This document shows, in pieces, positions 1-9,264 of a DNA stretch of 64,000 nt. Numbering within the stretch: the first letter of the stretch is position 1; every line of letters starts with the position of its first letter. Both the position numbers and the translations under genes were made by a program. Origin of the DNA: Oscillospiraceae bacterium (GTDB lineage Bacteria; Bacillota; Clostridia; Oscillospirales; Acutalibacteraceae); assembly GCA_902791335.1 (NCBI GenBank), contig CADAVL010000001.1:7929-71928 (forward strand), read 5' to 3'. The notes below the pieces were generated by a model. The model saw only the letters and a program-made list of their open reading frames with translations, had not been told where the DNA came from and did not search any database.

Positions 1-133
1 GAAAGCCGGGCGAACGCAAAAAGCCGTTCGGGTGCAGAGCAACAAAGCTGTACCGCGCTCAAAAAGCGAAAACTGCCGATTTCGTATCAGCCGCCGTTTT
101 CAAAAAATCCGCGGCCACCGCAGGAACACAAAC

Positions 134-162
134 GCCCGACAGCAAAAAATCTGCTGTCGGGC
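134..162. terminator. Rho-independent terminator, probably bidirectional
   Basis: GCCCGACAGCA and its complement TGCTGTCGGGC form an 11-bp stem around a short A/T loop. It lies just past the stop codon of the minus-strand ABC ATPase gene, so it probably ends that transcript. The T tract on that side is short. Bases 1-133 upstream hold no gene I can support. Confidence 0.7.
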
Positions 163-190
163 TCGTCTTTAAACCAAACTTTATTAAAAA

Positions 191-1333
191 TCAGTTTGTA
201 ATGGTCAGCTCGGTATCCTTGTCGAAAATGTGAATACGGGAGGTATCAAAGGTAACCTTGATATCGTCCTGCGGACGGGCGGTAGACTTAGGATCCACGC
301 GGGCAATAATATTCTGCCCGGCACAATCCATGTAAAGGTAGGTTTCCGCACCCATAAGCTCGGTAACCTCAACCTTCGCGTCCACAATGCCTTCCGGCAT
401 GGAGGAAAGATACATCTGCTCGTCGTGAATGTGTTCCGGACGAATACCGATAATCACTTCCTTGTCGATATAGGCCTTTAGGCAATCTCTGTAGTTCTTC
501 TGCTCGGAAATCGGCAGAGAGAACTTGATCTCTTTTTCGGTTTTGGTGGCTTCTTTACCGAACTCAACAAAATACTGGCCGTCCTTCTCGCGGATAAATG
601 CTTTTAAGAAGTTCATCTGCGGAGAGCCCAAGAAGCCGGCAACGAACACGTTGCAGGGCTGATCATAAAGCTTCTGCGGAGAATCAACCTGCTGAATCAC
701 GCCGTCCTTCATAACCACGATTCTGGAAGCCATAGTCATAGCCTCGGTCTGGTCATGGGTAACGTAAATGAAGGTGGTGCCGAGTCTCTGGTGAAGTTTG
801 GAAAGCTCGGTACGCATCTGTGCACGCAGCTTTGCATCCAGGTTGGAAAGCGGTTCGTCCAAAAGGAATACCTTCGGCTCACGAACGATTGCACGTCCCA
901 AAGCAACACGCTGACGCTGGCCGCCGGACAAAGCCTTCGGCTTTCTTTCAAGCAGGTGGTCAATGTCCAGTGCGCGGGCGGCTTCTTCAACGCGGCGCTT
1001 AATTTCATCTTTCGGGGTCTTGCGGAGCTTTAAGCCAAACGCCATGTTATCAAACACAGTCATGTGAGGATACAGCGCATAGTTCTGGAACACCATGGCA
1101 ATATCTCTGTCTTTCGGGGCAACGTCGTTTACCAGACGGTCGCCGATATAAAGCTCGCCCTCCGTAATTTCCTCAAGGCCGGCAACCATACGCAGTGTGG
1201 TGGATTTACCGCAGCCGGACGGTCCGACGAGGATCACAAATTCCTTATCTTTGATTTCAAGGTTAAAGTCCGAAACGGCAACTACGCCGCCTGCGTACTT
1301 CTTATAAATACCTTTCAGTGTAACACTTGCCAT
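191..1333 (-). CDS. ugpC: Carbohydrate ABC transporter ATP-binding protein (UgpC/MsmK/MalK type)
   Basis: This is the ATPase subunit that powers uptake of sugars through a membrane permease pair. The Walker A motif GPSGCGKST is at residues 37-45, the signature LSGGQ at 136-140 and Walker B VFLLDEP at 156-162. After about residue 235 comes a TOBE-like regulatory domain typical of MalK and UgpC. At 380 residues it is full length. The start is supported by AGGAGGACAATAT before the ATG. No permease or binding protein lies beside it, so it may be a shared ATPase (MsmK-like) serving several transporters. The sugar cannot be told from sequence. Confidence 0.93.
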   Translation of the reverse strand: MASVTLKGIYKKYAGGVVAVSDFNLEIKDKEFVILVGPSGCGKSTTLRMVAGLEEITEGELYIGDRLVNDVAPKDRDIAMVFQNYALYPHMTVFDNMAFGLKLRKTPKDEIKRRVEEAARALDIDHLLERKPKALSGGQRQRVALGRAIVREPKVFLLDEPLSNLDAKLRAQMRTELSKLHQRLGTTFIYVTHDQTEAMTMASRIVVMKDGVIQQVDSPQKLYDQPCNVFVAGFLGSPQMNFLKAFIREKDGQYFVEFGKEATKTEKEIKFSLPISEQKNYRDCLKAYIDKEVIIGIRPEHIHDEQMYLSSMPEGIVDAKVEVTELMGAETYLYMDCAGQNIIARVDPKSTARPQDDIKVTFDTSRIHIFDKDTELTITN

Positions 1334-1517
1334 ATATTGTCCTCCTATGTGTATATCACACGAATTTACTTAAGATATTATATCAAAAACCACGGCAAAT
1401 TTCTATACGTCAACTATACAAATATCAGAAGTATTCTTTATGTAATATGACGATAAGAGTAAAAAGCGTATGTGAAAAATGACTAAACAGTTGCAACAAT
1501 TGTTAAATAATATTGTA

Positions 1518-2231
1518 TCACTTATAAATGAGGCTGATTTCGTCGTTTTTCATCGCCCGACAGTCGCCCTCCCGCAGATTTTCGTCCAACGAAACCTCGC
1601 CGATCGACACCCTGTGAAGCTCGTCCACGCCGAGCCCGAGCGTGCCGAACATTCGTTTGATCTGATGATATTTTCCCTCATAGATCGTGGCAAATACAAG
1701 ATACGGGTTTTCTTGTGAAATTTCAAGTTCCGCCGGCATACATTTTGTGCCGTCCGCAAGGGTGATCCCATCTCGAAAAGCCTTGACAGCCGACGCGTCG
1801 GCCGGTGCGTCCAGCAGCACGCGGTATCGTTTTTTCAAGTGACTTTTGGGCGAGATGACATAGTGGGCAAAATCGCCGTCGTCGGTGAGGATCAAAAGCC
1901 CCGTCGTGTCGCGATCCAGCCTTCCTACGGGAAACAAGGTCCGCCGAAAAAGTGCCGGCGGTACAAGATCCACCACCGTCTTGCGGGTTTTGTCGGTCGA
2001 AGCCGACAAAACGCCCTTCGGCTTGTTCATCATGATGTATACATGCTTTTGGTATCGGATCGCTTCGCCGCCCACAGCCACCTCGTCCGTTTCGGCCGTG
2101 ATCTTCTCCTCAGGCTTTTTTAAAACCGCACCGTTCACCGTGACCGCGCCGCGCGCGATCAGCTTGCGGCACACACTGCGCGGCAGATTTAACTGCGAGG
2201 AGATAAATTTGTCAAGTCGGCAAACAGTCAT
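1518..2231 (-). CDS. rsuA: 16S rRNA pseudouridine synthase, RsuA family
   Basis: This enzyme isomerises a uridine in rRNA to pseudouridine, probably U516 of 16S rRNA as known for RsuA. An N-terminal S4 RNA-binding domain (about residues 1-60, with RLDKFISSQ at 5-13) precedes the synthase domain. The catalytic motif GRLDRDTTG is at 103-111, with Asp106 as the expected nucleophile, and a late KYHQIKRM motif follows. The length of 237 residues is normal. The target base is inferred from the family; RluB/RluE-like paralogues share the same fold, so the gene symbol is less certain than the activity. Confidence 0.88.
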   Translation of the reverse strand: MTVCRLDKFISSQLNLPRSVCRKLIARGAVTVNGAVLKKPEEKITAETDEVAVGGEAIRYQKHVYIMMNKPKGVLSASTDKTRKTVVDLVPPALFRRTLFPVGRLDRDTTGLLILTDDGDFAHYVISPKSHLKKRYRVLLDAPADASAVKAFRDGITLADGTKCMPAELEISQENPYLVFATIYEGKYHQIKRMFGTLGLGVDELHRVSIGEVSLDENLREGDCRAMKNDEISLIYK

Positions 2232-2281
2232 TTTTTAAACGATCCTTTTTTGTTTTTTTCGTAATTCCGAACGGCAGCGCT

Positions 2282-2902
2282 TTACCGTCCGGATTTTTGT
2301 GCCTGCACTTTTTGTGGTTGCGCTTTTTCGGACTGTTCTTTTCCGGATGATTCTTTTCCGGACTGCGCTTTTTTGGACAATTCTTTTTCGGACTGCACTA
2401 CTCCGGACTGCGCTTTTTGCAGCTCAGAATTTTGATCGGCCGATTTTTGCGGCTGGGATCTTCTTGGCAACAGCGGAAATATAAATCCGCCGTCCTCAAT
2501 AGAAGAAATATCACCGCCGATGATCCGGCCGTTTTCCACCAGCAAATTGGCATAAACCTCCGAATAGCCGCCGAACTCCTCCACCTTATAGGTGAAAAGA
2601 CGGGCAATGGTATTGCGATAGCCGTCAAGATCAAAGCCGGCCTTCAGCTGTTTTTTATTATAGCTTTTATAAACGTCCTCAAAATCGTCGGGTATCTTCA
2701 CCTCTACCTCCACCTCGGAGGACGCGCAAACCTTGTAGCCGAGCGTGCGAAGATAGGTCGTTCGGTCAATATAATCCTTGCCCGACGGCAGACTCAACCG
2801 TCCGCCGCAGGTAAAATGCACCAAAAGCACCGCCAGAGCGAGCAAAACACAAATACCGAGAACAACACGGTTCTTTGTGAGTTTCACACGGAACACAAAC
2901 AT
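2282..2902 (-). CDS. DUF4830-type membrane-anchored protein with pentapeptide-repeat tail
   Basis: Residues 1-35 hold a basic start and one hydrophobic helix (about 13-31), so the protein is probably anchored in the membrane with its body outside. Residues 45-150 resemble the clostridial DUF4830 family, with the pattern IPDDFEDVYKSYN and a later NLLVENGRIIGGD segment. From about residue 150 the chain becomes a low-complexity tail with a five-residue period rich in Ser, Glu, Lys and Gln (SGKES, SGKEQ, SEKAQ). This reflects a 15-bp tandem repeat in the DNA. The function of the family is unknown to me. Confidence 0.75.
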   Translation of the reverse strand: MFVFRVKLTKNRVVLGICVLLALAVLLVHFTCGGRLSLPSGKDYIDRTTYLRTLGYKVCASSEVEVEVKIPDDFEDVYKSYNKKQLKAGFDLDGYRNTIARLFTYKVEEFGGYSEVYANLLVENGRIIGGDISSIEDGGFIFPLLPRRSQPQKSADQNSELQKAQSGVVQSEKELSKKAQSGKESSGKEQSEKAQPQKVQAQKSGR

Positions 2903-2960
2903 AAAAACAGCTCCTTTTTAAAAGCCTCTGCCTTTAAAGATTATGTCCGCGAAAAGTTTA

Positions 2961-3434
2961 TTATGCTTCTTCCAGAATACAAACGGCGTGCGCCGCAATG
3001 CCCTCCCGACGTCCTGTGAATCCAAGCCCCTCCTCGGTGGTGGCTTTCATGTTCACCTGCGTTTCCGAAATACCGCAGTCCGCTGCAAGATTTCTTTTCA
3101 TTTTTTCCATGTATTTTTGAAGCTTCGGCGCCTGACAGATTACGGTCGCGTCGATATTTCCGACCTTGTAGCCCCGACCTTTTATGAGCGCCACGGTGTG
3201 CCGAAGAAGAATTCTCGAATCAATGCCCGAATAGCGCTCATCACTGTCCGGAAAATGCTTGCCGATATCCCCTAGCGCCGCCGCGCCCAAAAGCGCGTCG
3301 CAAACGGCGTGGAGCAAAACATCCGCGTCGGAGTGACCCAAAAGGCCCATTTCGTGTGGAATCTCAACACCGCCGAGGATCAGCGCCCGATCGGGTGCAA
3401 AGCGGTGAACGTCGTATCCGTGGCCTATTCGCAT
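2961..3434 (-). CDS. ispF: 2-C-methyl-D-erythritol 2,4-cyclodiphosphate synthase
   Basis: IspF closes the cyclic diphosphate ring in the MEP (non-mevalonate) isoprenoid pathway. The N-terminus [12 protein letters not shown] supplies the metal ligands Asp8 and His10, and [13 protein letters not shown] the next conserved stretch. The C-terminal [11 protein letters not shown] segment is also typical. At 157 residues it is full length. It overlaps the end of ispD by 10 bases, so the two consecutive-branch enzymes are probably translationally coupled. Confidence 0.95.
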   Translation of the reverse strand: MRIGHGYDVHRFAPDRALILGGVEIPHEMGLLGHSDADVLLHAVCDALLGAAALGDIGKHFPDSDERYSGIDSRILLRHTVALIKGRGYKVGNIDATVICQAPKLQKYMEKMKRNLAADCGISETQVNMKATTEEGLGFTGRREGIAAHAVCILEEA

Positions 3435-4171
3435 GATCTTTTCTCCCTGTTTTTCAGTATTTCCTCCGCGATCGGAAGGTCGCCCGGCACCGTGATCTTG
3501 ATATTCTCGTAAGACCCCTTTACCGTGTACACCGGAAAGCCTGCGGCCTCCAAAAGCTGACTGTCGTCATAAAAATCTTCGATCTTTTGAACCTTTTCAA
3601 GTGCCTCGCGATAGGTGGAAAGCTTAAATCCCTGCGGCGTCTGCGCGGCAAACAGCCGACTTCTTTCGGGGGTCTTCACCACGTGTCCCGAATCGTCCAC
3701 TTCCTTTACGGCATCCTTTACCGGTACCACCGGCACGGCGGCGCCGAAAAGCTCGGCGGCATTTTTTACAGCCTCCGTAATTTCCGATGTTACCAGCGGC
3801 CTTGCGCCGTCGTGGATCAAAACAATATCCGATTGAAGCCCGATTGCCGCAATGCCGTTTTTTACCGACTGCGCGCGGGTCTCGCCGCCCGTCACAATAT
3901 CGGTCACTTTTTGAAAGCCGTAGCTTTTTATGAGCTTTTGCACCTCTAAAAGGCTGTCCTCTGCCGTTACAACAACGATATTATCCACCACCCGGCTATC
4001 TTCAAAAGCCGCAATGCTGTGTGCCAAAACCGGCTTTCCCAAAAGCGGCAGCAACTGCTTGTCCCGACCCATTCGTGCCGACGAGCCGGCCGCCACGATC
4101 ACAGCGGTCGTTTTGCCGCCGACCTCACTGTCGACAACTTCGAATTCCAGTTTAAATTCTGTAGTAATCAT
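3425..4171 (-). CDS. ispD: 2-C-methyl-D-erythritol 4-phosphate cytidylyltransferase
   Basis: IspD transfers CMP from CTP to methylerythritol phosphate, two steps before IspF. The nucleotide-binding start [12 protein letters not shown] appears after a short extension of about 23 residues that is unusual for the family. [11 protein letters not shown] is the conserved central motif. I chose the ATG at 4171 because AAAAAGGGTGACACAG sits directly before it; a reading frame open to 4213 lacks a good ribosome site. The N-terminal extension is either lineage-specific or means a later start that I cannot see. Confidence 0.93.
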   Translation of the reverse strand: MITTEFKLEFEVVDSEVGGKTTAVIVAAGSSARMGRDKQLLPLLGKPVLAHSIAAFEDSRVVDNIVVVTAEDSLLEVQKLIKSYGFQKVTDIVTGGETRAQSVKNGIAAIGLQSDIVLIHDGARPLVTSEITEAVKNAAELFGAAVPVVPVKDAVKEVDDSGHVVKTPERSRLFAAQTPQGFKLSTYREALEKVQKIEDFYDDSQLLEAAGFPVYTVKGSYENIKITVPGDLPIAEEILKNREKRSCE

Positions 4172-4320
4172 CTGTGTCACCCTTTTTATCGGCCGCGTTT
4201 TTTGCGCAAACATAGCTTTTTGCTGCTATGCCACCGATGGCCCCAATCCTTTTTGAGAAATTTCAGCGTTCCGATTGCCCCTCTGACCGAAAGATCCGCA
4301 ACGCTCGCGGCGGTCGGATT

Positions 4321-4428
4321 TCAGAAAAGTGCCGCAACAAAGCCGACGACAAAAGGCAAAATCCCAAACACAACAGACCTTTTTGCCGCGTCAGCCACAA
4401 ACCCCAATGCAAAGTCCTTTTTTGGCAC
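4321..4428 (-). CDS. Possible 35-residue hydrophobic small protein
   Basis: A GTG-started frame encodes VPKKDFALGF followed by a basic patch and a roughly 18-residue hydrophobic helix ending in FVAALF. It lies in the 450-base space between ispD and the CD1247-domain gene. The shape is that of a small membrane protein, but there is no convincing Shine-Dalgarno site and only an alternative start codon. I give it low confidence. The rest of 4172-4619 holds nothing else I can support. Confidence 0.25.
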   Translation of the reverse strand: MPKKDFALGFVADAAKRSVVFGILPFVVGFVAALF

Positions 4429-4619
4429 GCGATTTATGCAAAATTTCTCTTATTAAAAGTTCGGACTTGACAGGAAAACCGGCGGCTTTCGCTATCAAGT
4501 CCTTATTTGTTGCAATATTTTAGCGTTACACCGGCAAACAGGGACATTCCGAAATCGGCCGCGGCACAAAAGCTTTATGAGCTTTTATAAGCGCACAACT
4601 CCCCTGCCGAAAAAAACGC

Positions 4620-5042
4620 TTATTCCGCCTTCGGGTCGCAGCCGGGGCAATCCTCGCAGTCACCGTCTTCTTCAATGTCGAATTCCAACGTTTCACCGCA
4701 GTTCGGGCAGTCGATACTGCCGTCGAGCAGCATATCTTCGTTCAGACAAATCGTTTCGTTACAATTGGGGCAGGTCACCTCATAATAGGTGTCGTCCTCG
4801 TCATCGTAATCCTCGTCATCGTCATCATCATAAACATCGTCTTCCAAAGCGGCGAGATCCTCGTCCACTTCGTCCAGCTGCTGCGCCATCTCGGTCACAT
4901 CGTCATCCAGATCGGAAACGGTGTCGGAAACCTCTTCCAAAACGTCAATAATCGCCTTTAAAAGCTTGTCTTCCTTGCTGTCGCCCAGCTCCAAGCCCTC
5001 GGCAAGGCCTTTGATGTAGGATACTTTTTCGGAAAGTGTCAT
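4620..5042 (-). CDS. CD1247 N-terminal domain protein with acidic linker and zinc ribbon
   Basis: The first 45 residues (MTLSEKVSYIKGLAEGLEL and on) match the clostridial family I know as the CD1247 N-terminal domain. A predicted coiled, very acidic stretch follows (about 45-85, mostly Asp and Glu). A zinc ribbon comes next, with CPNCNETICL and CPNCGETL giving two CxxC pairs, and a short tail adds CEDCPGC. The fold suggests a regulator or adaptor, but the actual role is unknown. It sits downstream of efp and may share its transcript. Confidence 0.75.
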   Translation of the reverse strand: MTLSEKVSYIKGLAEGLELGDSKEDKLLKAIIDVLEEVSDTVSDLDDDVTEMAQQLDEVDEDLAALEDDVYDDDDDEDYDDEDDTYYEVTCPNCNETICLNEDMLLDGSIDCPNCGETLEFDIEEDGDCEDCPGCDPKAE

Positions 5043-5113
5043 TGTAATACGCTCCTTTCTGACTTTAAAAAGATGAATACTCCATCTGGTGTTTTTATAA
5101 AAGCATCGAAGCT

Positions 5114-5671
5114 TTAAGCGCGCTCCATGTATTCGCCGGTTCTTGTGTCAATGCGAATCTTGTCGCCCTCATTGATAAACAGCGGTACGCGGATCTCAGC
5201 GCCGGTTTCAAGCTTTGCAGGCTTTGTTGCGTTGGTTGCAGTGTCGCCCTTAAATCCGGGTTCGGTTTCCACAACGTCCAGTTCCACAAAGGTGGGCGGC
5301 TCCAGGCCAAACACATTGCCCTTGTAAGAAAGTACCTTGCAGATCATGTCCTCTTTTACAAATTTGAAGTTTTCGCCAAGATCGGATTCATTGATCGGAA
5401 CCATGTCATAGGTTTCGGGGTCCATGAAATAATAAAGACCGCCGTCGTTATAAGAATACTGCATTTCCTTGCGTTCAATATAAGCAGTGGGGAATTTTTC
5501 GGTCGGGTTAAAGGTCTGCTCAACCACAGAGCCGCCGATGACGTCCCTGATTTTGGTGCGAACAAAAGCCGCGCCCTTGCCGGGTTTCACGTGCTGGAAC
5601 TCAATAATCTGATAAACCTTTCCATCCATTTCAAAAGTCATACCGTTACGAAAATCGCCGGCTGTTACCAT
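5114..5671 (-). CDS. efp: Translation elongation factor P
   Basis: EF-P enters stalled ribosomes and helps form peptide bonds at polyproline stretches. The 185-residue protein has the three beta-barrel domains expected: the N-terminal KOW-like domain with the loop [12 protein letters not shown] (Lys at the tip, the usual modification site), a central OB domain and the C-terminal S1-like domain ending in [14 protein letters not shown]. The order aroQ-pepP-efp upstream is a standard Firmicutes arrangement. No modification enzyme is encoded nearby. Confidence 0.96.
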   Translation of the reverse strand: MVTAGDFRNGMTFEMDGKVYQIIEFQHVKPGKGAAFVRTKIRDVIGGSVVEQTFNPTEKFPTAYIERKEMQYSYNDGGLYYFMDPETYDMVPINESDLGENFKFVKEDMICKVLSYKGNVFGLEPPTFVELDVVETEPGFKGDTATNATKPAKLETGAEIRVPLFINEGDKIRIDTRTGEYMERA

Positions 5672-5734
5672 AAAAAACTACCTCCAAAAATTGATTATAT
5701 TCATTTTATACTATTTTCGCTCATTTTTCAATAC

Positions 5735-6787
5735 TTATTTAAGAATTATAAGATTTTTTTGGCAATTCGTGAGGTTTTGAGCGCCGTTTTGCGTGACAAA
5801 CAGCATATCTTCAATGCGGACGCCGAAACGGTCTTCAAGATAAATTCCCGGCTCGCAGGTGACGATATTGCCGGGACTGAGGCGGCTTTCACTTCGCGCC
5901 GATAAATTCGGCTGCTCGTGAATTTCCAGTCCCACGCCGTGACCGGTGCTGTGATTGAAGCAATCACCAAAACCCGCTTTCTCAATCACCGATCTTGCGG
6001 TCTTGTCCACATCACGGCACAAAGCCCCGGGCTTTATGGCGGCAATGCCGGCTTCCTGCGCGCGCAACACCGTGTTGTAGCAATAGATCATTTCATCGGT
6101 CGCATGCCCCACGGCCACCGTCCTTGTCATATCCGAGCAGTAGCCGCCCACGGTTGCGCCAAAATCCATAGTGACAAAATCGCCTGCCTCTATAGGCTTT
6201 TCGGTGGGTACGCCGTGCGGCTTCGAGGTGTTTTTGCCCGAAATTGCAATGGTTTCAAAGGACATTCCCTCGGCGCCGGCAAGCTGCATTTTGTATTCCA
6301 GCTCCAGTTTTAATCGGCGCTCGGTCACGCCGGGCTTTATAAAATTAAGAATTTCACCGAATGCTTTTTCCGCCGCGCGCTGTGCCGAGATCACAAAGAA
6401 CAGCTCTTTTTGCGATTTGACCGCGCGCAGATTTAAAATAAGGTCGGAAAGCGCCTGCGATGCTTTAAGCGGCACAGAAAGCATTTCTTTCAGCTGCTCG
6501 TATTCGCAAACAGTCAGATCGGTTTCGCAATAAAGCTCCTTCACCTTAAGATCGCGCACGATTTCCGAAACCGCCTCGGAAAGCTTTGATAAAAGCCGCA
6601 CTTCAACGCCCTCAAAAACAGCTTGCCTTGCGGCTTCAATGTACCGCCCGTCCACATAAAGAATTTTACAGCCGTCGCTTAAAAACAAATAGCCAAGGCT
6701 TGAGCGCATACCGCTGAGATAAAAGCGGTTGACCTCCGAGAGAATCAGCGCGGTCTTATCCTTTAAAAACGCTTTCAGTTCGTCCAT
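5735..6787 (-). CDS. pepP: Xaa-Pro aminopeptidase (M24 family)
   Basis: The enzyme removes an N-terminal residue that precedes proline. A creatinase-type N-terminal domain (1-120) is followed by the pita-bread catalytic domain. Metal ligands are visible in order: MDFGATVGGYCSDMTR (two Asp), GHGVGLEIHE (His), CEPGIYL (Glu) and GVRIEDM (Glu). At 350 residues it is the usual size for the short Firmicutes PepP. Its ATG abuts the aroQ stop directly (TAAATG), so the two genes are one operon. It may act on general peptide turnover. Confidence 0.93.
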   Translation of the reverse strand: MDELKAFLKDKTALILSEVNRFYLSGMRSSLGYLFLSDGCKILYVDGRYIEAARQAVFEGVEVRLLSKLSEAVSEIVRDLKVKELYCETDLTVCEYEQLKEMLSVPLKASQALSDLILNLRAVKSQKELFFVISAQRAAEKAFGEILNFIKPGVTERRLKLELEYKMQLAGAEGMSFETIAISGKNTSKPHGVPTEKPIEAGDFVTMDFGATVGGYCSDMTRTVAVGHATDEMIYCYNTVLRAQEAGIAAIKPGALCRDVDKTARSVIEKAGFGDCFNHSTGHGVGLEIHEQPNLSARSESRLSPGNIVTCEPGIYLEDRFGVRIEDMLFVTQNGAQNLTNCQKNLIILK

Positions 6788-7225
6788 TTATAAAAGCTCC
6801 CTTAATGCGCTCACAGCCAGAAGATAGCTGTTCTTGCCAAAGCCTGCAATGGTGCCGACACACGCCGGTGCAATCACCGATTTGCGGCGGAATTCCTCGC
6901 GCTTTTGCGGATTGGAAATGTGCACCTCCACAAAGGGTTTGTTCACAGAGCGGATTGCGTCGTACAGTGCATAGCTGTAATGCGTGTACGCGCCGGCGTT
7001 TAAAATACAGCCGTCGTAATCGGTCAGCACCTCGTGAATTTTCGATACCAGTGCGCCCTCGCTGTTTGACTGGAAAAAGTCGCAGTTTATTTTCAGCGCC
7101 TTTGCATACGTCCGAATCGCCGCATTGATGTCGTCAAGCGTTTCGCTGCCGTAGATCTCCGGCTCGCGGCGGCCGGTCATATCAAGGTTCGGGCCGTTGA
7201 TGATCAAAATTTTTTTCTCTGTCAT
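6788..7225 (-). CDS. aroQ: Type II 3-dehydroquinate dehydratase
   Basis: AroQ dehydrates 3-dehydroquinate in the shikimate pathway. The signature LIINGPNLDMTGRREPEIYG lies at the N-terminus, with the catalytic Tyr at its end. NAGAYTHYSYALYDAI and VEVHISNP are the conserved central motifs (catalytic His in VHISN). I set the start at 7225 because GGAGGAGAAGGGGAA sits before that ATG; an open frame runs further to 7270 without a ribosome site. Stop and pepP start touch each other. Confidence 0.95.
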   Translation of the reverse strand: MTEKKILIINGPNLDMTGRREPEIYGSETLDDINAAIRTYAKALKINCDFFQSNSEGALVSKIHEVLTDYDGCILNAGAYTHYSYALYDAIRSVNKPFVEVHISNPQKREEFRRKSVIAPACVGTIAGFGKNSYLLAVSALRELL

Positions 7226-7250
7226 TTCCCCTTCTCCTCCGTTTTCAAAA

Positions 7251-8114
7251 TTAATTTTTGCTAAGAGCAATATAATAATCCTTCATGGTTTTGGCGTCCT
7301 CGGCCTGCGTGCCGGCTGATTCACAGATCACAGTGGGTTCGCAGTTTTTCTTTACAATGAGGTTGATGACCGGCTCAAAATCCGGCCCATACACGGCGTC
7401 CTCAAAGGTCAAATGGCGCTTCTCACCGCCCGAAGTGTATTCGATCTTTGAAAAATGCGAATGGAATTCCCGAAGCCTTGCCGCGCCGAGCCGATTTTCG
7501 ATCGCCTCAAAAATCGTTAAAAAATCCGCTTCGGATCGGTAACCGCCCAAAGTTCTTGCATTCAAGTGACCGAAGTCGATGCAAGGCAGCAGCCGCTCGT
7601 CCAGCTCGCACAGGGAAAGCACCTCGTCGAGCGTGCCGAGCTGATTGATCTTGCCCATGGTTTCCGGGCAGATGCGAATGTGAGAAAGCCCCTCGGCGTC
7701 AAGTGCCGAAAGCGCGTTTTTCATGGTGTCAATGGCCAGTGACAGCGCCTCCTCTCGGCTGATCTTGCCGCAGGAGCCGGTGTGCACCACAATGCGGTTG
7801 CCGCCCATGGCGTTCACGGCGCGCGCCGAGTCCAAAATATAATTAATGGAATTGTCGCGCTTTTCTTTTTCCACTGACGACATAGAAATATAGTACGGTG
7901 CGTGCAAAGAGAGCGTAATGCCCTTTTCTTTTGAGAGTTTGCCAAATTCCTGCGCTTTTTCAAGTCCGATATTCACGCCACGGCCGCACTGGTATTCGTA
8001 CGCGTCCAGACCCATTTTTTCAATGTATTCCGGCACGTCGAGCGTGCCTTTGTATTTCATTTCTTTAAAGGAGGCCGCGTTTCCGGCCGGACCGAATTTT
8101 GCTGACATAATCAC
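7251..8114 (-). CDS. TIM-barrel protein, endonuclease IV / xylose isomerase-like
   Basis: The 287-residue protein has the AP endonuclease family 2 pattern: SLHAPYYISMSS, VVHTGSCGKISREEAL, ICPETMGKINQLGTLDEV, CIDFGHLNARTLGG, and EFHSHFSKIEYT. The His, Glu and Asp positions that bind three zinc ions in endonuclease IV are present, which favours a deoxyribonuclease IV that cuts at abasic sites. Sugar-phosphate isomerases share this fold, so the substrate is not proven. It lies 25 bases upstream of aroQ in the same direction. Confidence 0.8.
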   Translation of the reverse strand: MIMSAKFGPAGNAASFKEMKYKGTLDVPEYIEKMGLDAYEYQCGRGVNIGLEKAQEFGKLSKEKGITLSLHAPYYISMSSVEKEKRDNSINYILDSARAVNAMGGNRIVVHTGSCGKISREEALSLAIDTMKNALSALDAEGLSHIRICPETMGKINQLGTLDEVLSLCELDERLLPCIDFGHLNARTLGGYRSEADFLTIFEAIENRLGAARLREFHSHFSKIEYTSGGEKRHLTFEDAVYGPDFEPVINLIVKKNCEPTVICESAGTQAEDAKTMKDYYIALSKN

Positions 8115-8143
8115 TCACTCCCCAAGGTGTTTTTTGAATGTAT

Positions 8144-8293
8144 CACGAGTGCATTTTGCTTTGTGAAAACCGCACGACCGGTTCTTGCGTTGGCCGGTCA
8201 AAAAATCAATAAGTTCCCGTCACTCGCTCCAATTGATGTTCAAAATTGTGCGCTGCGGTTTTCACATAAGACGGCAGCACCTACGCGCTCGTG
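8144..8293. repeat. Branched inverted repeat in the spacer
   Basis: An outer CACGAG/CTCGTG pair (8144-8149, 8288-8293) encloses a perfect 13-bp stem (8162-8174 with 8254-8266). Inside are two smaller hairpins, GACCGG/CCGGTC (8176-8199) and ATCAAT/ATTGAT (8205-8237). The layout, a long stem enclosing several hairpins, is like the stronger elements at 29222 and 36148 but with a different sequence. It lies between yqeG and the TIM-barrel gene. Confidence 0.6.
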
Positions 8294-8301
8294 CATAATT
8301 T

Positions 8302-8802
8302 TTATTTTAGGACCTTTCTGCAGGTTTTATACTTTTTCCGAAGTCCCTTTTCAAGCAATCGGCGAACCTTAAAGCTCCACTTTGTTTCGGGCTGGATCGG
8401 CTCCAATAAAATCACTTTCACACCTGCAAGCTTCGCGCCCAAAACATCGGTGAAGATCTGGTCGCCGGCCAGTGCCAGCCGCCGTTTTTTTATTTTTAAA
8501 CGCTTTGCCGCTTTAAAAAAGCCGTTTGGCAAAGGCTTTAATCCCAAAGAAATATACGGCAGCCCGATTTTTTTTGCGAACGGCTTTACTCTTTTTTCCT
8601 TGGAATTGGAAAGCAATAAAAGCGGAACACCGGCGGCTTTCATGCCGTCGATCCACTGCGGCAGACCCTCTAAAAGCTCGGTTCCGTGGTGGGTGGAAAG
8701 GGTGTTGTCCACATCTAAAAGCAGTGCGTCGGCACCGATATCCCTTAAAAACTGCGGGGTGATTTCGGTTACACGTTTTTTTACGGCGTTGGGCTTCAGC
8801 AT
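8302..8802 (-). CDS. yqeG: YqeG family HAD IIIA-type phosphatase
   Basis: The HAD nucleophile motif LLLDVDNTLSTH is at about residue 27, followed by LLLLSNSKEKRV (motif II) and GDQIFTDVLGAKLAG (motif IV), so the active site is complete. The length of 166 residues fits YqeG proteins. Family members act on small phosphate substrates; a phosphatidylglycerophosphate phosphatase role is known for some relatives (PgpP/GEP4). The gene stands alone here, in the same direction as its neighbours. The C-terminus is unusually Lys/Arg-rich. Confidence 0.85.
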   Translation of the reverse strand: MLKPNAVKKRVTEITPQFLRDIGADALLLDVDNTLSTHHGTELLEGLPQWIDGMKAAGVPLLLLSNSKEKRVKPFAKKIGLPYISLGLKPLPNGFFKAAKRLKIKKRRLALAGDQIFTDVLGAKLAGVKVILLEPIQPETKWSFKVRRLLEKGLRKKYKTCRKVLK

Positions 8803-8873
8803 AGTTAAAATAAGCTCCGTTTTTTGTTTTTTTCGTTTTTATAGGCTATTTGTTTTGTAGGCTATTTTTTATA

Positions 8874-8994
8874 GGCGCTGTTTCCTGTTTCAAAGACCGC
8901 CGCAAAGCGCCAAGCGGCGGTCGGTCTTATATCGCAACACAAGAAAAGCTGCTCCACACAAGGCTGACCTAACGGACGCCATTGCATGAAACAG
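8874..8994. repeat. Hairpin cluster after rpsU
   Basis: The space between rpsU and yqeG holds GACCGCCGC/GCGGCGGTC (about 8896-8924) and a second stem formed by ACACAAGGCTG and CAGCCTTTGTGT (about 8970-9002). A flanking GCTGTTTC/GAAACAG pairing may join them. One of these hairpins probably ends rpsU transcription, though no clean T tract follows. It is a weaker case of the branched repeats seen elsewhere. Confidence 0.4.
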
Positions 8995-9009
8995 CCTTTG
9001 TGTTTTTCA

Positions 9010-9186
9010 TTAGCGATACTTGCGCTTGCGTGCAGCTTCAGACTTTTTCTTACGCTTTACGGAAGGCTTTTCGTAATGCTCTCTTTTACGAACCTCCTGA
9101 ATAACACCGTCTTTCGCGGTCTGTCTTTTAAAACGGCGAAGTGCATTATCAAGTGATTCATTTTCTTTAACTCGAACCTGGCTCAT
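9010..9186 (-). CDS. rpsU: 30S ribosomal protein S21
   Basis: The 58-residue basic protein begins [20 protein letters not shown] and ends in the Lys/Arg-rich [10 protein letters not shown], as S21 does. S21 joins the small subunit platform near the anti-Shine-Dalgarno region and helps initiation. GGAGGGAGGGAATATAG precedes the ATG. The gene has its own strong promoter at 9265-9294 and appears to be monocistronic. Confidence 0.95.
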   Translation of the reverse strand: MSQVRVKENESLDNALRRFKRQTAKDGVIQEVRKREHYEKPSVKRKKKSEAARKRKYR

Positions 9187-9264
9187 CTATATTCCCTCCC
9201 TCCGTGGAATAGGGATAGGTCGGCGGGAAAGAATTCCCAACGCCTATTATAAACATTTTAAAAC

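Noticed and set aside
1-133. Open plus-strand frame at the left edge
   Set aside because: It runs through the terminator at 134-162 and into the end of the ABC ATPase gene, without recognisable protein features.
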